Source: Polaromonas hydrogenivorans
Lineage (GTDB): Bacteria > Pseudomonadota > Gammaproteobacteria > Burkholderiales > Burkholderiaceae_C
NCBI RefSeq assembly: GCF_040105105.1
Contig: NZ_CP157676.1
Coordinates: 248,001 to 312,000, forward strand
Length of the DNA stretch: 64,000 bases
Reading direction: 5' to 3'
Position numbers and translations under genes: made by a program. Of this stretch, positions 1-8,319 are shown in pieces. The notes below the pieces were generated by a model. It was not told the origin of the DNA. It worked only from the letters and a program-made list of their open reading frames with translations, and ran no database searches. Numbering within the stretch: position 1 is the stretch's first letter; every line of letters begins with the position of its first letter.

Positions 1-117
1 CACGCCGCCGCGCCCCAGAACCTTTGCCTCAACGCCCACCAGCAGGCGCCTTTGCCGCTCGTCGAGCGCCTCGCGCATCACTTCCCACCGTTGCTTGACC
101 ACTGAATCAATTGCCAT
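1..117 (-). pseudogene. ISAzo13-family transposase, N-terminal part at window edge
   Basis: The reverse strand from the ATG at 117 reads MAIDSVVKQRWEVMREALDE and then a segment ending EAKVLGRGGV. This matches the N-terminus of the ISAzo13-type transposase found intact at 14880-16121 (DEAALRVWAAAEARSLGRGG). The 3' part lies beyond the window, so I cannot say whether the gene is intact. The element end appears to lie near 172, where an AGTTATTT-containing inverted-repeat-like sequence resembles the end of the other copy. It is probably inserted into the IS701-like gene that follows. Confidence 0.6.
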
Positions 118-141
118 ACGCCAGAGAATATCTGATCATGG

Positions 142-393
142 TTAATTGAAAAAGTTATTTGTTAACGAGCCCAAAAACTGCAGCCGCTGCACTTCGGCTA
201 TCTGAGCTTGGACCAAGGGCTCGGCGCCGACCAGCGCCGTCAGCGTCTTGGACCGGTCGCGCGGCAGCAGCAATCCAGTCAGATAGGTGCGAAAGCCCTG
301 GCGTTGGGCCAGCGTCTGGAACAAAGGGTCGAACTGCACCGCAAAAGCCTCCAGGGATCCCGGTGCAGGAGGACATGCAAGACGAGCAGACAT
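142..393 (-). pseudogene. IS701-like transposase, N-terminal fragment
   Basis: The 83-residue frame begins MSARLACPPAPGSLEAFAVQ and continues with FRTYLTGLLLPRDRSKTLTA, the usual start of IS701-type DDE transposases, which are normally above 350 residues. Homology ends at VQRLQF; the last ten residues (LGSLTNNFFN) are read-through into the ISAzo13-like end near 172. A good ribosome binding site (AGGAGGG on the reverse strand) precedes the ATG at 393. It is therefore a 5' fragment of a transposase gene truncated by a second IS. The family name is from memory of the motif and is moderately sure. Confidence 0.55.
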
Positions 394-623
394 GATGTGA
401 ACCCTCCTGTCACTTGGACTGGCTGGGCACTACTTGGTTCCACAAACTACCGCTAGCATTCGTTTTAGCCAGCAAACGAATATTTAGCATCGAATATGCC
501 AATGGTGCGGGCGTAGTCTGCGCAAGAAGCTATGAATTAAGTAGCAAAAACTCGCTGAGTTCCTTGAATGCTGTGAATGAAATTCAGGGTGATTCCGCTC
601 TGGATGATTGTCAGAGCCAGAGC
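394..623. other. Gene-free stretch with one inverted repeat
   Basis: I see no credible gene here. An inverted repeat ATTCGTTT ... AAACGAAT lies at about 460-482 and could be the outer end of the IS701-like element or a small hairpin. The short frames across the region have no recognisable motifs. Confidence 0.3.
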
Positions 624-676
624 GCGCCCATGCTGGGCGCACCAAACAAAACGGCGCGCTCGGGTGCCGTTTTTTT
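624..676. terminator. Tandem hairpins, probable bidirectional terminator
   Basis: There are two hairpins in tandem. The first has perfect 7-bp arms GCGCCCA (624-630) and TGGGCGC (634-640). The second pairs AACGGC (650-655) with GCCGTT (666-671) and is followed by a T run on the plus strand; on the minus strand GCCGTT is followed by TTGTTT. The site sits just after the stop codon of the amidohydrolase gene and would end that minus-strand operon. Confidence 0.6.
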
Positions 677-694
677 CAAGGCACTGCGACTGGC

Positions 695-1867
695 TCAGAC
701 CAGAAAGCGTTGCGCCAGCAGCGCCCAGTAGGCCGCGCCCAGGGGCAGGCTGGCGTCGTTGAAGTCGTAGCCGGGGTTGTGCACCATGCAGGCGCCGGCG
801 CTGTCGCCTTCGCCGTTGCCGATCAGCAAATAGCTGCCGGGCACGCGCTCGAGCATGAAGGCGAAGTCTTCACTGCCGGACAAGGCAGGGCCCTGCAGGG
901 TCACCTGCTCGGCGCCGACCAGTTCCAGGGCGACCTCGCGGGCAAAAGCGGTTTCCCCGGGCGTATTGACCAGTACCGCATAGCCGGGCCGCCAGTCGAT
1001 CTGTGCCGTGACGCCAAAGCTTTCGGCCTGTGCGGTGATCAGCGCCTTGATGCGCTGCTCCAGCTTGCTGCGCACCTCGCGGTCCAGCGCACGCACGCTG
1101 ATCTCCAGTGTCGCGGCTTGCGGGATCACGTTGTTGGCCTTGCCGGCGTGCAGGGCGCCCACGGTGACCACAGCCATCTGCAGCGGGTCGATGTTGCGCG
1201 AGACGATGGTCTGCAGCGCCATGACAATGCTGGCGGCCGCCACGACGGGGTCAACCGCGCGGTGCGGCATGGCGCCATGGCCGCCCACGCCGGTCAGCGT
1301 GACAGTGGCATAGTCCGACGAGGCCATGGCCGCGCCTTCGCGCAGCACCAGCCGGCCCTGCGGCACGCCGGGCATGTTGTGCATCGCGAAGACCGCGTCG
1401 CACGGGTATTTGTCGAACAGGCCGCCCTCCATCATGCGCAGCGCGCCGCCGCCGCCTTCTTCGGCTGGCTGGAAGATCAGGTTCAGCGTGCCGGTAAAGT
1501 CCCCGTGCTCCGCCAGGTGCTGGGCGGCGGCCAGCAGCATCGCCGTGTGGCCGTCGTGGCCGCAGGCGTGCATCACGCCCTCGTGGCAACTGGCGTGCGG
1601 CAGGCCGGTGGCTTCAATGATCGGCAGCGCATCCATGTCGGCGCGCAGCCCGAGCTGGCGCTTGCCGCTGCCGCGCACCAGCCGCCCCACCACGCCGGTG
1701 CCGCCCAGGCCGCGCTCGACCGCGTAGCCCCAGCCCTGCAGCTTGTCGGCTACCAGGGCCGAGGTGCGGTGTTCGTCAAAGGCCAGTTCGGGATGGCGGT
1801 GGATGTCTTGCCGCAGGGCGATGAAGGCATCGGCCTGCGCATGGAGTTGTTTAAGCAGCGTGTGCAT
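695..1867 (-). CDS. M20D-family amidohydrolase (hippurate hydrolase-like)
   Basis: This 390-residue cytoplasmic metalloamidase cleaves N-acyl amino acids or related amides. The metal-binding cluster HACGHDGH lies at residues 100-107 (Cys102 and His104 are typical of M20D enzymes), QPAEEGGGG near 134-141 supplies the catalytic Glu pair, and MHNMPG at 161-166 supplies another ligand. Length is normal for the hippurate hydrolase / IAA-amino-acid hydrolase group; the exact substrate cannot be read from sequence. It follows the Bug receptor gene by 9 bp, so both are one transcript, and the receptor may import the amide or its product. Confidence 0.88.
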   Translation of the reverse strand: MHTLLKQLHAQADAFIALRQDIHRHPELAFDEHRTSALVADKLQGWGYAVERGLGGTGVVGRLVRGSGKRQLGLRADMDALPIIEATGLPHASCHEGVMHACGHDGHTAMLLAAAQHLAEHGDFTGTLNLIFQPAEEGGGGALRMMEGGLFDKYPCDAVFAMHNMPGVPQGRLVLREGAAMASSDYATVTLTGVGGHGAMPHRAVDPVVAAASIVMALQTIVSRNIDPLQMAVVTVGALHAGKANNVIPQAATLEISVRALDREVRSKLEQRIKALITAQAESFGVTAQIDWRPGYAVLVNTPGETAFAREVALELVGAEQVTLQGPALSGSEDFAFMLERVPGSYLLIGNGEGDSAGACMVHNPGYDFNDASLPLGAAYWALLAQRFLV

Positions 1868-1876
1868 GGGCCGGGC

Positions 1877-2857
1877 TCACTGCGGTTGCAGGTTGATCGA
1901 CTTGGCAATGGTGCGGTAGCGCGACGTCTCGGCTTCGAAGAACTTGCTTGACTCGGCCAGCGACATGGGCGGCGATGCCAGTTGCGTCTGCGCGGCCAAC
2001 TGCGAGCGCACCGAAGGGTCCTGTAGTGTCGCGCCTATCGCCTTATGCAGCCTCTGCACCACGTTTTCAGGCGTGTTTTTCGCCACCATCAGGCCGCTCC
2101 AGATCTTGTACGAAAAATTCTTCAGCTCCTTGCCTTCGCTGGCGGTTGGCACATTCTTGAGCAGCTCGGAACGCTGCCCGCCGAGCTGGCCGATCACCTT
2201 GAGCCGCCCCTGCTCGGCCAGCGCGCCCATGCCGGCGCTGTACACCAACACGGCGAAATCGACCTGCCCGCCGCCGATGTCCTGCAGCAAGGGCGCATTG
2301 CCCTTGTACGGTGCATGCGTCAGCGTGATGCCCGCGATCTGCTGCACGTTTTCAAGGATCAGGTGGTACAGCGAGCCAATGCCTACGCTGCCGTAGGTCA
2401 GCGGCTTGTCGCCCGACTTGCGCGCCAGCGCGATCAATTCATCGACATTGCTGACCGGCAGGTCCTTGCGCACGACGAACACCATCACCGCCTCGGCCAC
2501 CGGATGCACCAGGCGGAAGTCTTCGGCTTTGAATTTGACGGCCGCATTGCCCAGCGCCGACAAGATCACCTCGTTAGGTGAACCCTGGAACAGGTAGTGG
2601 CCGTCGGCGGGCGCCGCCAGCACCTTTTGCGCGGCCAGCGCGCCGGCGACGCCGCCCAGGTTTTCCACCAGCACCGGCTGGCCCAACTCCTTGCCCAGCG
2701 GCACGGTGAAGATGCGCGCGATCGAATCGGATGGGCCGCCCGCAGGGTAGGGCACCATCAGGTTGACCGGCTTGCTCGGGTAGCTCTGGGCGAGGGCGCC
2801 ACCGATGGCCAGCAGCAGGCCTGCCAGCGCGGCGCCGAATGTCTTGAATGCGTTCAT
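1877..2857 (-). CDS. Bug-family tripartite tricarboxylate receptor
   Basis: This 326-residue periplasmic solute-binding protein has a cleavable signal peptide (hydrophobic stretch to about residue 23, ending GGALAQ). It then shows the Bug signature YPSKPVNLMVPYPAGG, where the conserved loops contact a carboxylate ligand. An AGGAGA ribosome binding site precedes the ATG. It is first in an operon with the M20 amidohydrolase. No TctA/TctB membrane genes are nearby, which is usual for the many orphan Bug receptors of Burkholderiales. An IS630 insertion begins about 50 bp upstream of the start and may have cut it off from its promoter. Confidence 0.9.
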   Translation of the reverse strand: MNAFKTFGAALAGLLLAIGGALAQSYPSKPVNLMVPYPAGGPSDSIARIFTVPLGKELGQPVLVENLGGVAGALAAQKVLAAPADGHYLFQGSPNEVILSALGNAAVKFKAEDFRLVHPVAEAVMVFVVRKDLPVSNVDELIALARKSGDKPLTYGSVGIGSLYHLILENVQQIAGITLTHAPYKGNAPLLQDIGGGQVDFAVLVYSAGMGALAEQGRLKVIGQLGGQRSELLKNVPTASEGKELKNFSYKIWSGLMVAKNTPENVVQRLHKAIGATLQDPSVRSQLAAQTQLASPPMSLAESSKFFEAETSRYRTIAKSINLQPQ

Positions 2858-2945
2858 GGATTTGTCTCCTGGGAATGGGGTGCGGAAAAAGCACTTAAGG
2901 CATGCTAGTGTCGCGTCATGAGTAAATTGACGCAGACAATGAGGG

Positions 2946-4078
2946 ATGGAACATTACAAAGTCACCTTGTCGGAGCAGGAAAGAGCCGAGTTGCAAGCCA
3001 TCGCAGGCAAAGGCACGCACGCGGCGTCCAAGGTTATCAATGCCTTGATACTGCTCAACTGCGACCAGTCCGGGGAGCGCACCGAGCGGCCCCGCACCTG
3101 CGACATCGCGGCCATGCTGTGCGTGAGCGAGCGCAAGGTCGATCGGATCAAGAAGAAGTTTGTCCTCGAAGGCCTGGACCTGACCCTGAACCGCCAACCC
3201 TCGCAGTGCGAGTACGACCTGAAGATCGATGGCCGCCTGGAAGCACAGTTGCTGGCCCTGAGCTGCTCGGCGCCGCCCGAAGGCCAGGCCCGCTGGTCGC
3301 TGCGGCTGCTGGCCGATCGGTTGGTCGAGCTCGAATTGGTGGACAGCGTGTCTCATGAGACGGTACGGCGGGCGCTCAAAAAAACGAGCTCAAGCCCTGG
3401 AGGAAAGTCGGCTGGGTGATTGCCCCGCAGGCCAGCGCCGCATTCGTGGCCGCCATGGAAAAGGTGCTCGACATCTACAGCCGGCCCTACGATGCGAAGC
3501 ACCCCGTGGTGTGCATGGATGAGACGCCCCGGCAGTTGATTCGCGAGACCCGCGAGCCCATTGCGGCGGCGCCCGGCCGGCCCGAGCGCCATGACTACGA
3601 ATACGAACGCTGCGGCGTGTGCAACGTGTTCATGGCCAGCGAGCCGCTGGCCGGGCGGCGCCTGACCAAAGTCACAGAGCGCCGAACCAAACTGGACTGG
3701 GCCGTGTTTCTGCAGGACATCGCGGCCAGCTACCTTGACGCCGAGCGCATCACCCTGGTGATGGACAACCTGAACACGCACACGCCGGGCTCACTGTATG
3801 AGGCGTTTGCCCCCGAGCAGGCCAAGGCGCTGTGGGACCGCTTCGAGTTTGTCTACACACCCAAGCATGGCAGCTGGCTGAACATGGCCGAGATCGAGAT
3901 CAACGTCATGGTGGGCCAGTGCCTGGACCGGCGCATCGACAGCATCGAGACGGTGCGAAGCGAAGTCGCTGCCTGGCAGAGCCGCCGCGACAATCTTCAG
4001 GCCAAAGTCAACTGGCAATTCACGACCAAGGATGCCCGCGTCAAGCTCAAACGGCTTTACCCGACAACTACCTCATGA
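2946..4078 (+). CDS. IS630 transposase made by -1 frameshift
   Basis: The first frame (2946-3419) encodes an N-terminal helix-turn-helix region, and the second (entered at 3383, stop at 4078) encodes the DDE catalytic domain. The second frame shows CMDETPRQL, VMDNLNTHTPG and GSWLNMAEIE, the three acidic catalytic positions of IS630 transposases. The frames meet at seven A residues (3378-3384). Slipping back one base turns LKKT into LKKNELKPW, which restores the family sequence. Both halves are otherwise intact and the IS ends are perfect, so programmed frameshifting is more likely than a mutation. Confidence 0.85.
3378..3384 (+). other. A7 slippery site for -1 frameshifting
   Basis: Seven A residues follow CTC in the zero frame (CTC AAA AAA ACG). 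A shift of -1 gives CTC AAA AAA AAC GAG and joins the two transposase frames. The zero frame ends at 3419. Confidence 0.75.
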
Positions 4079-4164
4079 CGCGACACTAGGCAGCCTGGAT
4101 TCATTTGTCCAATACATTATTCTTGTGATTACTATTCATTTTGCTCATTCACCAAGCGACCAGC

Positions 4165-5067
4165 ATGAATCTGCGACACCTTGAACACCTGCTGGCCGTG
4201 GCCGACACGGGCTCCTTCAGCCGCGCCGCCGAGCAGCAGCACCTCACGCAGTCGGCCCTGAGCCGCAGCATTCAGACCCTGGAGGACGACTTGGGCGCGC
4301 GCCTGATCGACCGCGTGGGCAAGCGCAACGAGCTCACGCCGCTGGGCCAGGCCGTGGCGCTGCGCGCCCGGCGCATGGTGCTGGAGGCGGCCGAGTTGCG
4401 CCGCAGCGCCGCGCTGCTCAAGCAAGGCGACCTGGGCGCCATCCGCATCGGCCTGGGTTCGGGGCCGGGCGTGATGCTGATGACGCCGTTCCTGCTCCAC
4501 ATGGCCCGGCACCATCCCGGGGTGCAGGTCAGCATGTCGCCGGGCGCAACGGAGCTGCAGCTGATGCAGCTACGCCAGCGCACGCTTGACGCGCTGGTGA
4601 TCGACATTCGCCGCATCGCGCCAGCGCCCGATCTGGCCATCGAGCCGCTGGCCGAGCTGCGCGCCGGCTTTGTCTGCCGCAGCGGCCACCCCTTGCTGAA
4701 GGCGGGCAAGCCAATGCTTTTCGACGACATCCTGCGCTATCCGCTGGCCTGCACGCCGCTGAGCGCGGAAGTCGCGCGTATGCTGGTTAACCTCTTCGGG
4801 CAGCGGGCTGATCCGCAGCAGGCGGTGAGCCTGCGCTGCGACAGCATTGCCAGCCTGATCGAGGTGGTCAAGGCCTCGGACGCCATCTACCTCGGCATCC
4901 TGGCCGCCGCGCGCACCGGCATCGAGGCGGGACAGCTCGCCGAACTGGTGACTGCCCCCCAGCTGACCAGCGGCGCGCGCTTTGCGTTTATCACGCTGGC
5001 CGGGCGCACCGAAGCGCCGTCGATGGGTTTGTTTCGACAGTTTGTGGCCGAGCGGCTGCGCGACTGA
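4165..5067 (+). CDS. LysR-family regulator
   Basis: The 300-residue protein has a winged helix-turn-helix at residues 1-60 (MNLRHLEHLLAVADTGSFSR, then AAEQQHLTQSALSRSIQTLE) and a periplasmic-binding-like effector domain after it. I use the ATG at 4165 because homology begins there; a TTG at 4141 would add eight residues without family support. It was divergent from the Bug receptor / amidohydrolase operon before IS630 inserted between them, so it is probably that operon's regulator. Confidence 0.88.
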   Translation: MNLRHLEHLLAVADTGSFSRAAEQQHLTQSALSRSIQTLEDDLGARLIDRVGKRNELTPLGQAVALRARRMVLEAAELRRSAALLKQGDLGAIRIGLGSGPGVMLMTPFLLHMARHHPGVQVSMSPGATELQLMQLRQRTLDALVIDIRRIAPAPDLAIEPLAELRAGFVCRSGHPLLKAGKPMLFDDILRYPLACTPLSAEVARMLVNLFGQRADPQQAVSLRCDSIASLIEVVKASDAIYLGILAAARTGIEAGQLAELVTAPQLTSGARFAFITLAGRTEAPSMGLFRQFVAERLRD

Positions 5068-5221
5068 GGCATTGATGCTGGCCCGGCGAATAGCGGGGGG
5101 CAGCTTGCACTGGCTTGACGCAAACCTCGCTGCGTTTTGCCGCGAGGGGCAAGGTCAGCCGGTGCAAGTCTTGCGGAGACAGCATACTGCGCCGAAGCAT
5201 GAATATCCTCTTAAATGAACT

Positions 5222-5272
5222 GATCGGTTTAGTTTGGCTTTGTTTTCCGGCCGATCAAGCTAAACTGAACTC
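5222..5272. promoter_or_regulatory. Possible TetR operator upstream of the TetR gene
   Basis: GATCGG (5222-5227) and CCGATC (5251-5256) form an imperfect dyad that also pairs AGTTT (5231-5235) with AAACT (5262-5266), and TGAACT-like sequence recurs on both sides. The dyad lies 30-75 bp before the TetR start, the usual place for an autoregulatory operator. Confidence 0.35.
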
Positions 5273-5298
5273 ATAGGTTCGAAAATAAAGAAGTTGAC

Positions 5299-5910
5299 AT
5301 GCGCGCAAAAAGCGAGACAAGACGGCAGGCCATCCTGCAGGCCGCCGCCGAGGTGTTCCAGGAAACGGGGTTTGAACGGACAACCATGTCCACGATCTGC
5401 GAGCGCCTGGGTTATTCCAAGGCCACGCTCTACAACTACTTTTCGTCCAAGGAAGAATTGTTTTCGGCGGTGGTCTTTGAGGCCACAGAGGCCGAGTTCC
5501 AGGCCACGCTGGAGGCGCTGGACTCGACGGTGGAGGACATCACCCTGGCACTGGAGCTTTTCGGGCGCCGATTTCTGACGCTGATTTACTCCCCGCAGGT
5601 GCAGGCCATGCGCCGTCTCATCGTTGCCGAGGCTGGACGCTCGGACCTGGGCAAAAAGAGCTACGAACTGGGTCCGGTGCGCAGTGAGGCGGATATTGCT
5701 CAATTTCTGCAGCAGGCCATGAATGCTGGTAAATTGCGGCAAGCCGATGCCCGGGTCGCAGCCTTTCATCTGCGGGGGCTGATGGAAGCAGAGTGGTTTG
5801 ACCGCTTCCTGTTTCAAGTCCTGAAGGAGGTCACCACGGAAGAAATCAACGCGACGGTCAAACGCGCTGTCGCCGCCTTCATGGCGGCTTACGGTGTTGT
5901 GGTACGTTAA
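5299..5910 (+). CDS. TetR/AcrR-family regulator
   Basis: The 203-residue protein has a TetR DNA-binding domain in the first 50 residues, with the recognition region TMSTICERLGYSKATLYNYF followed by SSKEELFSAV. A helical C-terminal ligand domain of the AcrR C-terminal type follows (AMRRLIVAEAGR, then DARVAAFHLRGLMEAEWFD). The ligand is unknown. It lies 347 bp from the convergent FUSC-type membrane gene, which it might control, although convergent orientation makes that less certain. The upstream dyad suggests autoregulation. Confidence 0.88.
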   Translation: MRAKSETRRQAILQAAAEVFQETGFERTTMSTICERLGYSKATLYNYFSSKEELFSAVVFEATEAEFQATLEALDSTVEDITLALELFGRRFLTLIYSPQVQAMRRLIVAEAGRSDLGKKSYELGPVRSEADIAQFLQQAMNAGKLRQADARVAAFHLRGLMEAEWFDRFLFQVLKEVTTEEINATVKRAVAAFMAAYGVVVR

Positions 5911-6257
5911 TCCTGCATAAACCCTTCAGTGGCTACATGACCATCTGACTGGCCTGGCGCACTCGATACTCAACATCGAGAAGGGTGGAACTTCAACACT
6001 GGTCGCGCAAATGCAGTCCATTCATGCTCCATGACACGCGTACCTGGAACCCGGCCAAAGAAGACCAGGTTGTTGGGGTTTACCTGAAATTGACCAAGAG
6101 TGCCAATCACAGCTTGGGCGAGCCGGCAAGGCGTGTCGCGGGCAGCGCCAGCAGGCTGATACCGCCCAGCAGGGTGGCGCGGCGGGTCAAAAGATGTTTG
6201 GTAAGGGCGATGTGATGATGGGATAAGGCGATGGAAGGGCCCTGGCCGTCGGGCGCC
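5911..6257. other. Gene-poor interval between TetR and FUSC genes
   Basis: No full gene is visible between these convergent genes. The only notable coding-like trace is the short Tat-like frame on the minus strand at 6107-6190. No clear terminator hairpin with a T run was found by eye. Confidence 0.4.
6107..6190 (-). pseudogene. Possible orphan Tat signal peptide remnant
   Basis: The minus-strand frame starting at the TTG at 6190 reads MTRRATLLGGISLLALPATR and then LAGSPKL before a stop. Twin arginines, a hydrophobic core and an A-x-x-x-A-G end resemble a Tat leader with no mature protein behind it. It could be the relic of a deleted exported subunit, similar to the small dehydrogenase subunit at 7780, or chance. 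Confidence is low. Confidence 0.2.
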
Positions 6258-7352
6258 TCATCGCACAAAGCGGGACGGAATCAGCCGCCGCATCTGGCCG
6301 CCCACCAGGTCTCGAAAGCCTGGGCTGTGCAGGCAGATGCCGCCGACCAGTCCCACCAGACAGCCGAGCAAGGTGTCGAAAAACCGCGCCTGGATCAGCG
6401 GCGCCGGTGGTGTTTGCCCCAGCGTGGCAGCTTCCACCAGCAAGATCGTCAGGGGCGTGATGAAAGTGACGGCGAAGGCGTAGTGCCGCACCACCGTCAT
6501 CTCGATCACGAAAGTCAGCACCATGACCGCCAGGGAAATCGTCCATTTGTCCAGCGGCAGCAGCAGCAGGCCCCAGGCCACCAGCAGGCCGGCGCCGGTA
6601 CCGACCACGCGGTGCAGCTGTTTGGTCCACACCACGCGCAGCGACGCGCCTTGAATCACCGCCAGGCAGCTCACCGGCACCCAATAGGCTTTGTGCAATT
6701 GCAGTGCCTGCGCCAGGGCCAGCGAGATGCCCACGAAGATACCGATGACGACCGAGTCAAACACCACGAAGTCAAAACTTGGCGACGGCAGGGGCAACGC
6801 GGGTGTCGGCTCCCGAAAGCGCAGCGTATAAATACTGTAGAAGAACGCAATCAAGAAGGCCAGCAGCGCCCCCATGCTGATCAGCCCGACCATGAGCGGC
6901 ACCTGCAACACCTGCAGCGGTGTGTAGGCGCCGATCGCCGCGGCCATGATGAAGAACAGGCTGCTGGGCGGGCCCAGCGCGTAAAACCGGCAGACCATGG
7001 TCACCAGGATGGCAATGAAGATCAGCACCGGCATCATCAGCAGGGGAAAGAAGTGGCTGATCACCCCCAGCGTGTAGCAGGCAGCCATGGCAAACGCACA
7101 GGCCATCAGCGTCACCATGCGGTGATACAGCGCCGTGGCAGGCAGGTACAAAAACACCAGCCCGCCGAGCGATGAGACCAGGCCGTAATTCATGCGGTTG
7201 AAAAACGCGCCAACCAGCAGCGGCAGGCCGGTCGCCAGCGCAGCGGCGAAGGGCATCTGCCACAGCCGGTCGCTGGGCTTGATCGTCATCAGTTGGTGCA
7301 GCTCTTCGCGCATGAACCTTTTGAATTCAGCCCATCTGCTTGTTGGTGTCAT
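6258..7352 (-). CDS. FUSC-family inner-membrane protein
   Basis: The 364-residue protein has two blocks of hydrophobic helices. The first block spans about residues 30-180 (FAAALATGLPLLVGAFF ... FLIAFFYSIYTLRF) and the second about residues 195-350 (SVVIGIFVGISLALAQALQL ... FDTLLGCLVGLVGGICL), with the central YWVPVSCLAVIQG segment typical of FUSC/DUF2955 proteins. Members are linked to efflux of fusaric or aromatic acids. No membrane-fusion or outer-membrane partner is adjacent, so it may act alone or with remote partners. The TetR gene to its left converges on it. Confidence 0.82.
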   Translation of the reverse strand: MTPTSRWAEFKRFMREELHQLMTIKPSDRLWQMPFAAALATGLPLLVGAFFNRMNYGLVSSLGGLVFLYLPATALYHRMVTLMACAFAMAACYTLGVISHFFPLLMMPVLIFIAILVTMVCRFYALGPPSSLFFIMAAAIGAYTPLQVLQVPLMVGLISMGALLAFLIAFFYSIYTLRFREPTPALPLPSPSFDFVVFDSVVIGIFVGISLALAQALQLHKAYWVPVSCLAVIQGASLRVVWTKQLHRVVGTGAGLLVAWGLLLLPLDKWTISLAVMVLTFVIEMTVVRHYAFAVTFITPLTILLVEAATLGQTPPAPLIQARFFDTLLGCLVGLVGGICLHSPGFRDLVGGQMRRLIPSRFVR

Positions 7353-7779
7353 GGAGGTTGTGCGCTCAGGCGAAGTTCATGCGATCGACCGCCGGTTGCC
7401 GAACCGCTTGTCCGGTCGACGATTTTACGGCCGGCTGCACGACCGGCTTCAGGGGGAACGGTTGTGACTGACCGGGCCTATGCCATCATGAGCGGATGTG
7501 GCTCGCTCAGCGCTCGCCGTGTTTCCCCAAGCCGGTCAACGAATCACGTGAGCGAATTCGAGATTTGTGATTCTTCTGATTCCGAATGAAGATCGACCTT
7601 TTACCTGGCAGGGTGCAGCATGTTTTCTGGCAAGGGTTTAGGATGGCGAACCGCCTGCCTGCCGGTCAGGTACGAAAAGTTCATGCCACAACGGCATACA
7701 GTCGGCCAGCAGGCTTCAAGGATCAACCTTCCGGCACACCGAGGCGCCGGCGCTCATTCAAGCGAAAAGGAGCCGCGAT
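7353..7779. other. Divergent intergenic region upstream of dehydrogenase operon
   Basis: This 427-bp gap separates the FUSC gene (leftward) from the three-gene dehydrogenase operon (rightward). It holds a dyad at 7541-7573. A 65-codon frame at 7586-7783 has no family features and I do not treat it as a gene. Confidence 0.4.
7541..7573. promoter_or_regulatory. Inverted repeat, possible operator
   Basis: GAATCAC (7541-7547) and GTGATTC (7567-7573) are perfect 7-bp arms separated by 19 bp, about 200 bp before the dehydrogenase operon. No regulator gene is adjacent, so the binding protein is unknown. Confidence 0.3.
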
Positions 7780-8319
7780 ATGAAGCACAGCCTCTGCCCC
7801 TTGCCCCACGGCCCGGCGCCGCGCGATCCCCGGCGACGCATCGTTCTGGCCGGGCTGCTGGGCGCCTATGCCGCCTCACTGATCCCCTGGGCCTTGGGGC
7901 AACCCGTGGCCAATGCCGAGCAAGGCGCGTTCCTGGGCGTTTCCGCCATCCTCGCAGGCCGCCAGACGCTGGACACCACGCAAGCCAAACGGCTCTATGA
8001 CGCCCTGGTGGCGAACGACGCTGGCTTTGCGGCCGCCGCGCAGGCGCTGCTCACGCTGATCAATGAGCGAAAAATCGATCCGGCGGATCTGCACAAGGTG
8101 CTCACCGACGAGAAGTCGGCACTGGCAATTGTGGCGCAGGACATCGCCAGGGCATGGTTCATGGGAATTGTCGGCAGCGGAGAAAAATCCCGCGCCCTCG
8201 CGTACGAAGACGCGCTCAATGCCCAGATCGTGCAGGACTTTCTCAAACCTCCCACCTACGCCTATGGCGCCTACGGTAGCTGGGCAAAGCAACCCACGCA
8301 GGGCAATCCCCATGGCTGA
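7780..8319 (+). CDS. Membrane FAD-dehydrogenase small subunit, Tat-exported
   Basis: The 179-residue protein has a Tat leader (PRRRIVLAGLLGAYAASLIP, then WALGQPVANA) followed by a small helical domain of the sorbitol/gluconate dehydrogenase gamma-subunit type. Such subunits chaperone the flavoprotein subunit through the Tat pathway and stabilise it in the periplasm. Its stop overlaps the start of the GMC flavoprotein gene by 8 bp, so the two are translationally coupled. An AAAGGAG site precedes the ATG. Confidence 0.82.
   Translation: MKHSLCPLPHGPAPRDPRRRIVLAGLLGAYAASLIPWALGQPVANAEQGAFLGVSAILAGRQTLDTTQAKRLYDALVANDAGFAAAAQALLTLINERKIDPADLHKVLTDEKSALAIVAQDIARAWFMGIVGSGEKSRALAYEDALNAQIVQDFLKPPTYAYGAYGSWAKQPTQGNPHG

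Larger units (their letters stand above)
2908..4086 (+). mobile_element. IS630-family insertion sequence, complete
   Basis: The element is 1179 bp. Its ends are perfect inverted repeats over at least 15 bp (GTGTCGCGTCATGAG at the left, its complement at the right), and it is bounded by TA dinucleotides at 2906-2907 and 4087-4088, the TA target duplication typical of IS630/Tc1 elements. It carries one transposase made by frameshifting. It sits between the Bug receptor start and the LysR start; removing it would leave a normal divergent promoter region of about 126 bp. Confidence 0.92.

Noticed and set aside
608..1951. 447-codon plus-strand open frame
   Set aside because: It lies antisense to the amidohydrolase and is low-complexity, rich in Gln, His and Arg, typical of a shadow of a GC-rich gene.
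4141..4164. TTG start for the LysR gene at 4141
   Set aside because: It adds eight residues (MLIHQATS) without family support or a ribosome binding site.
7586..7783. 65-codon frame before the dehydrogenase operon
   Set aside because: It shows basic, low-complexity sequence with no family match and lies in a promoter region.
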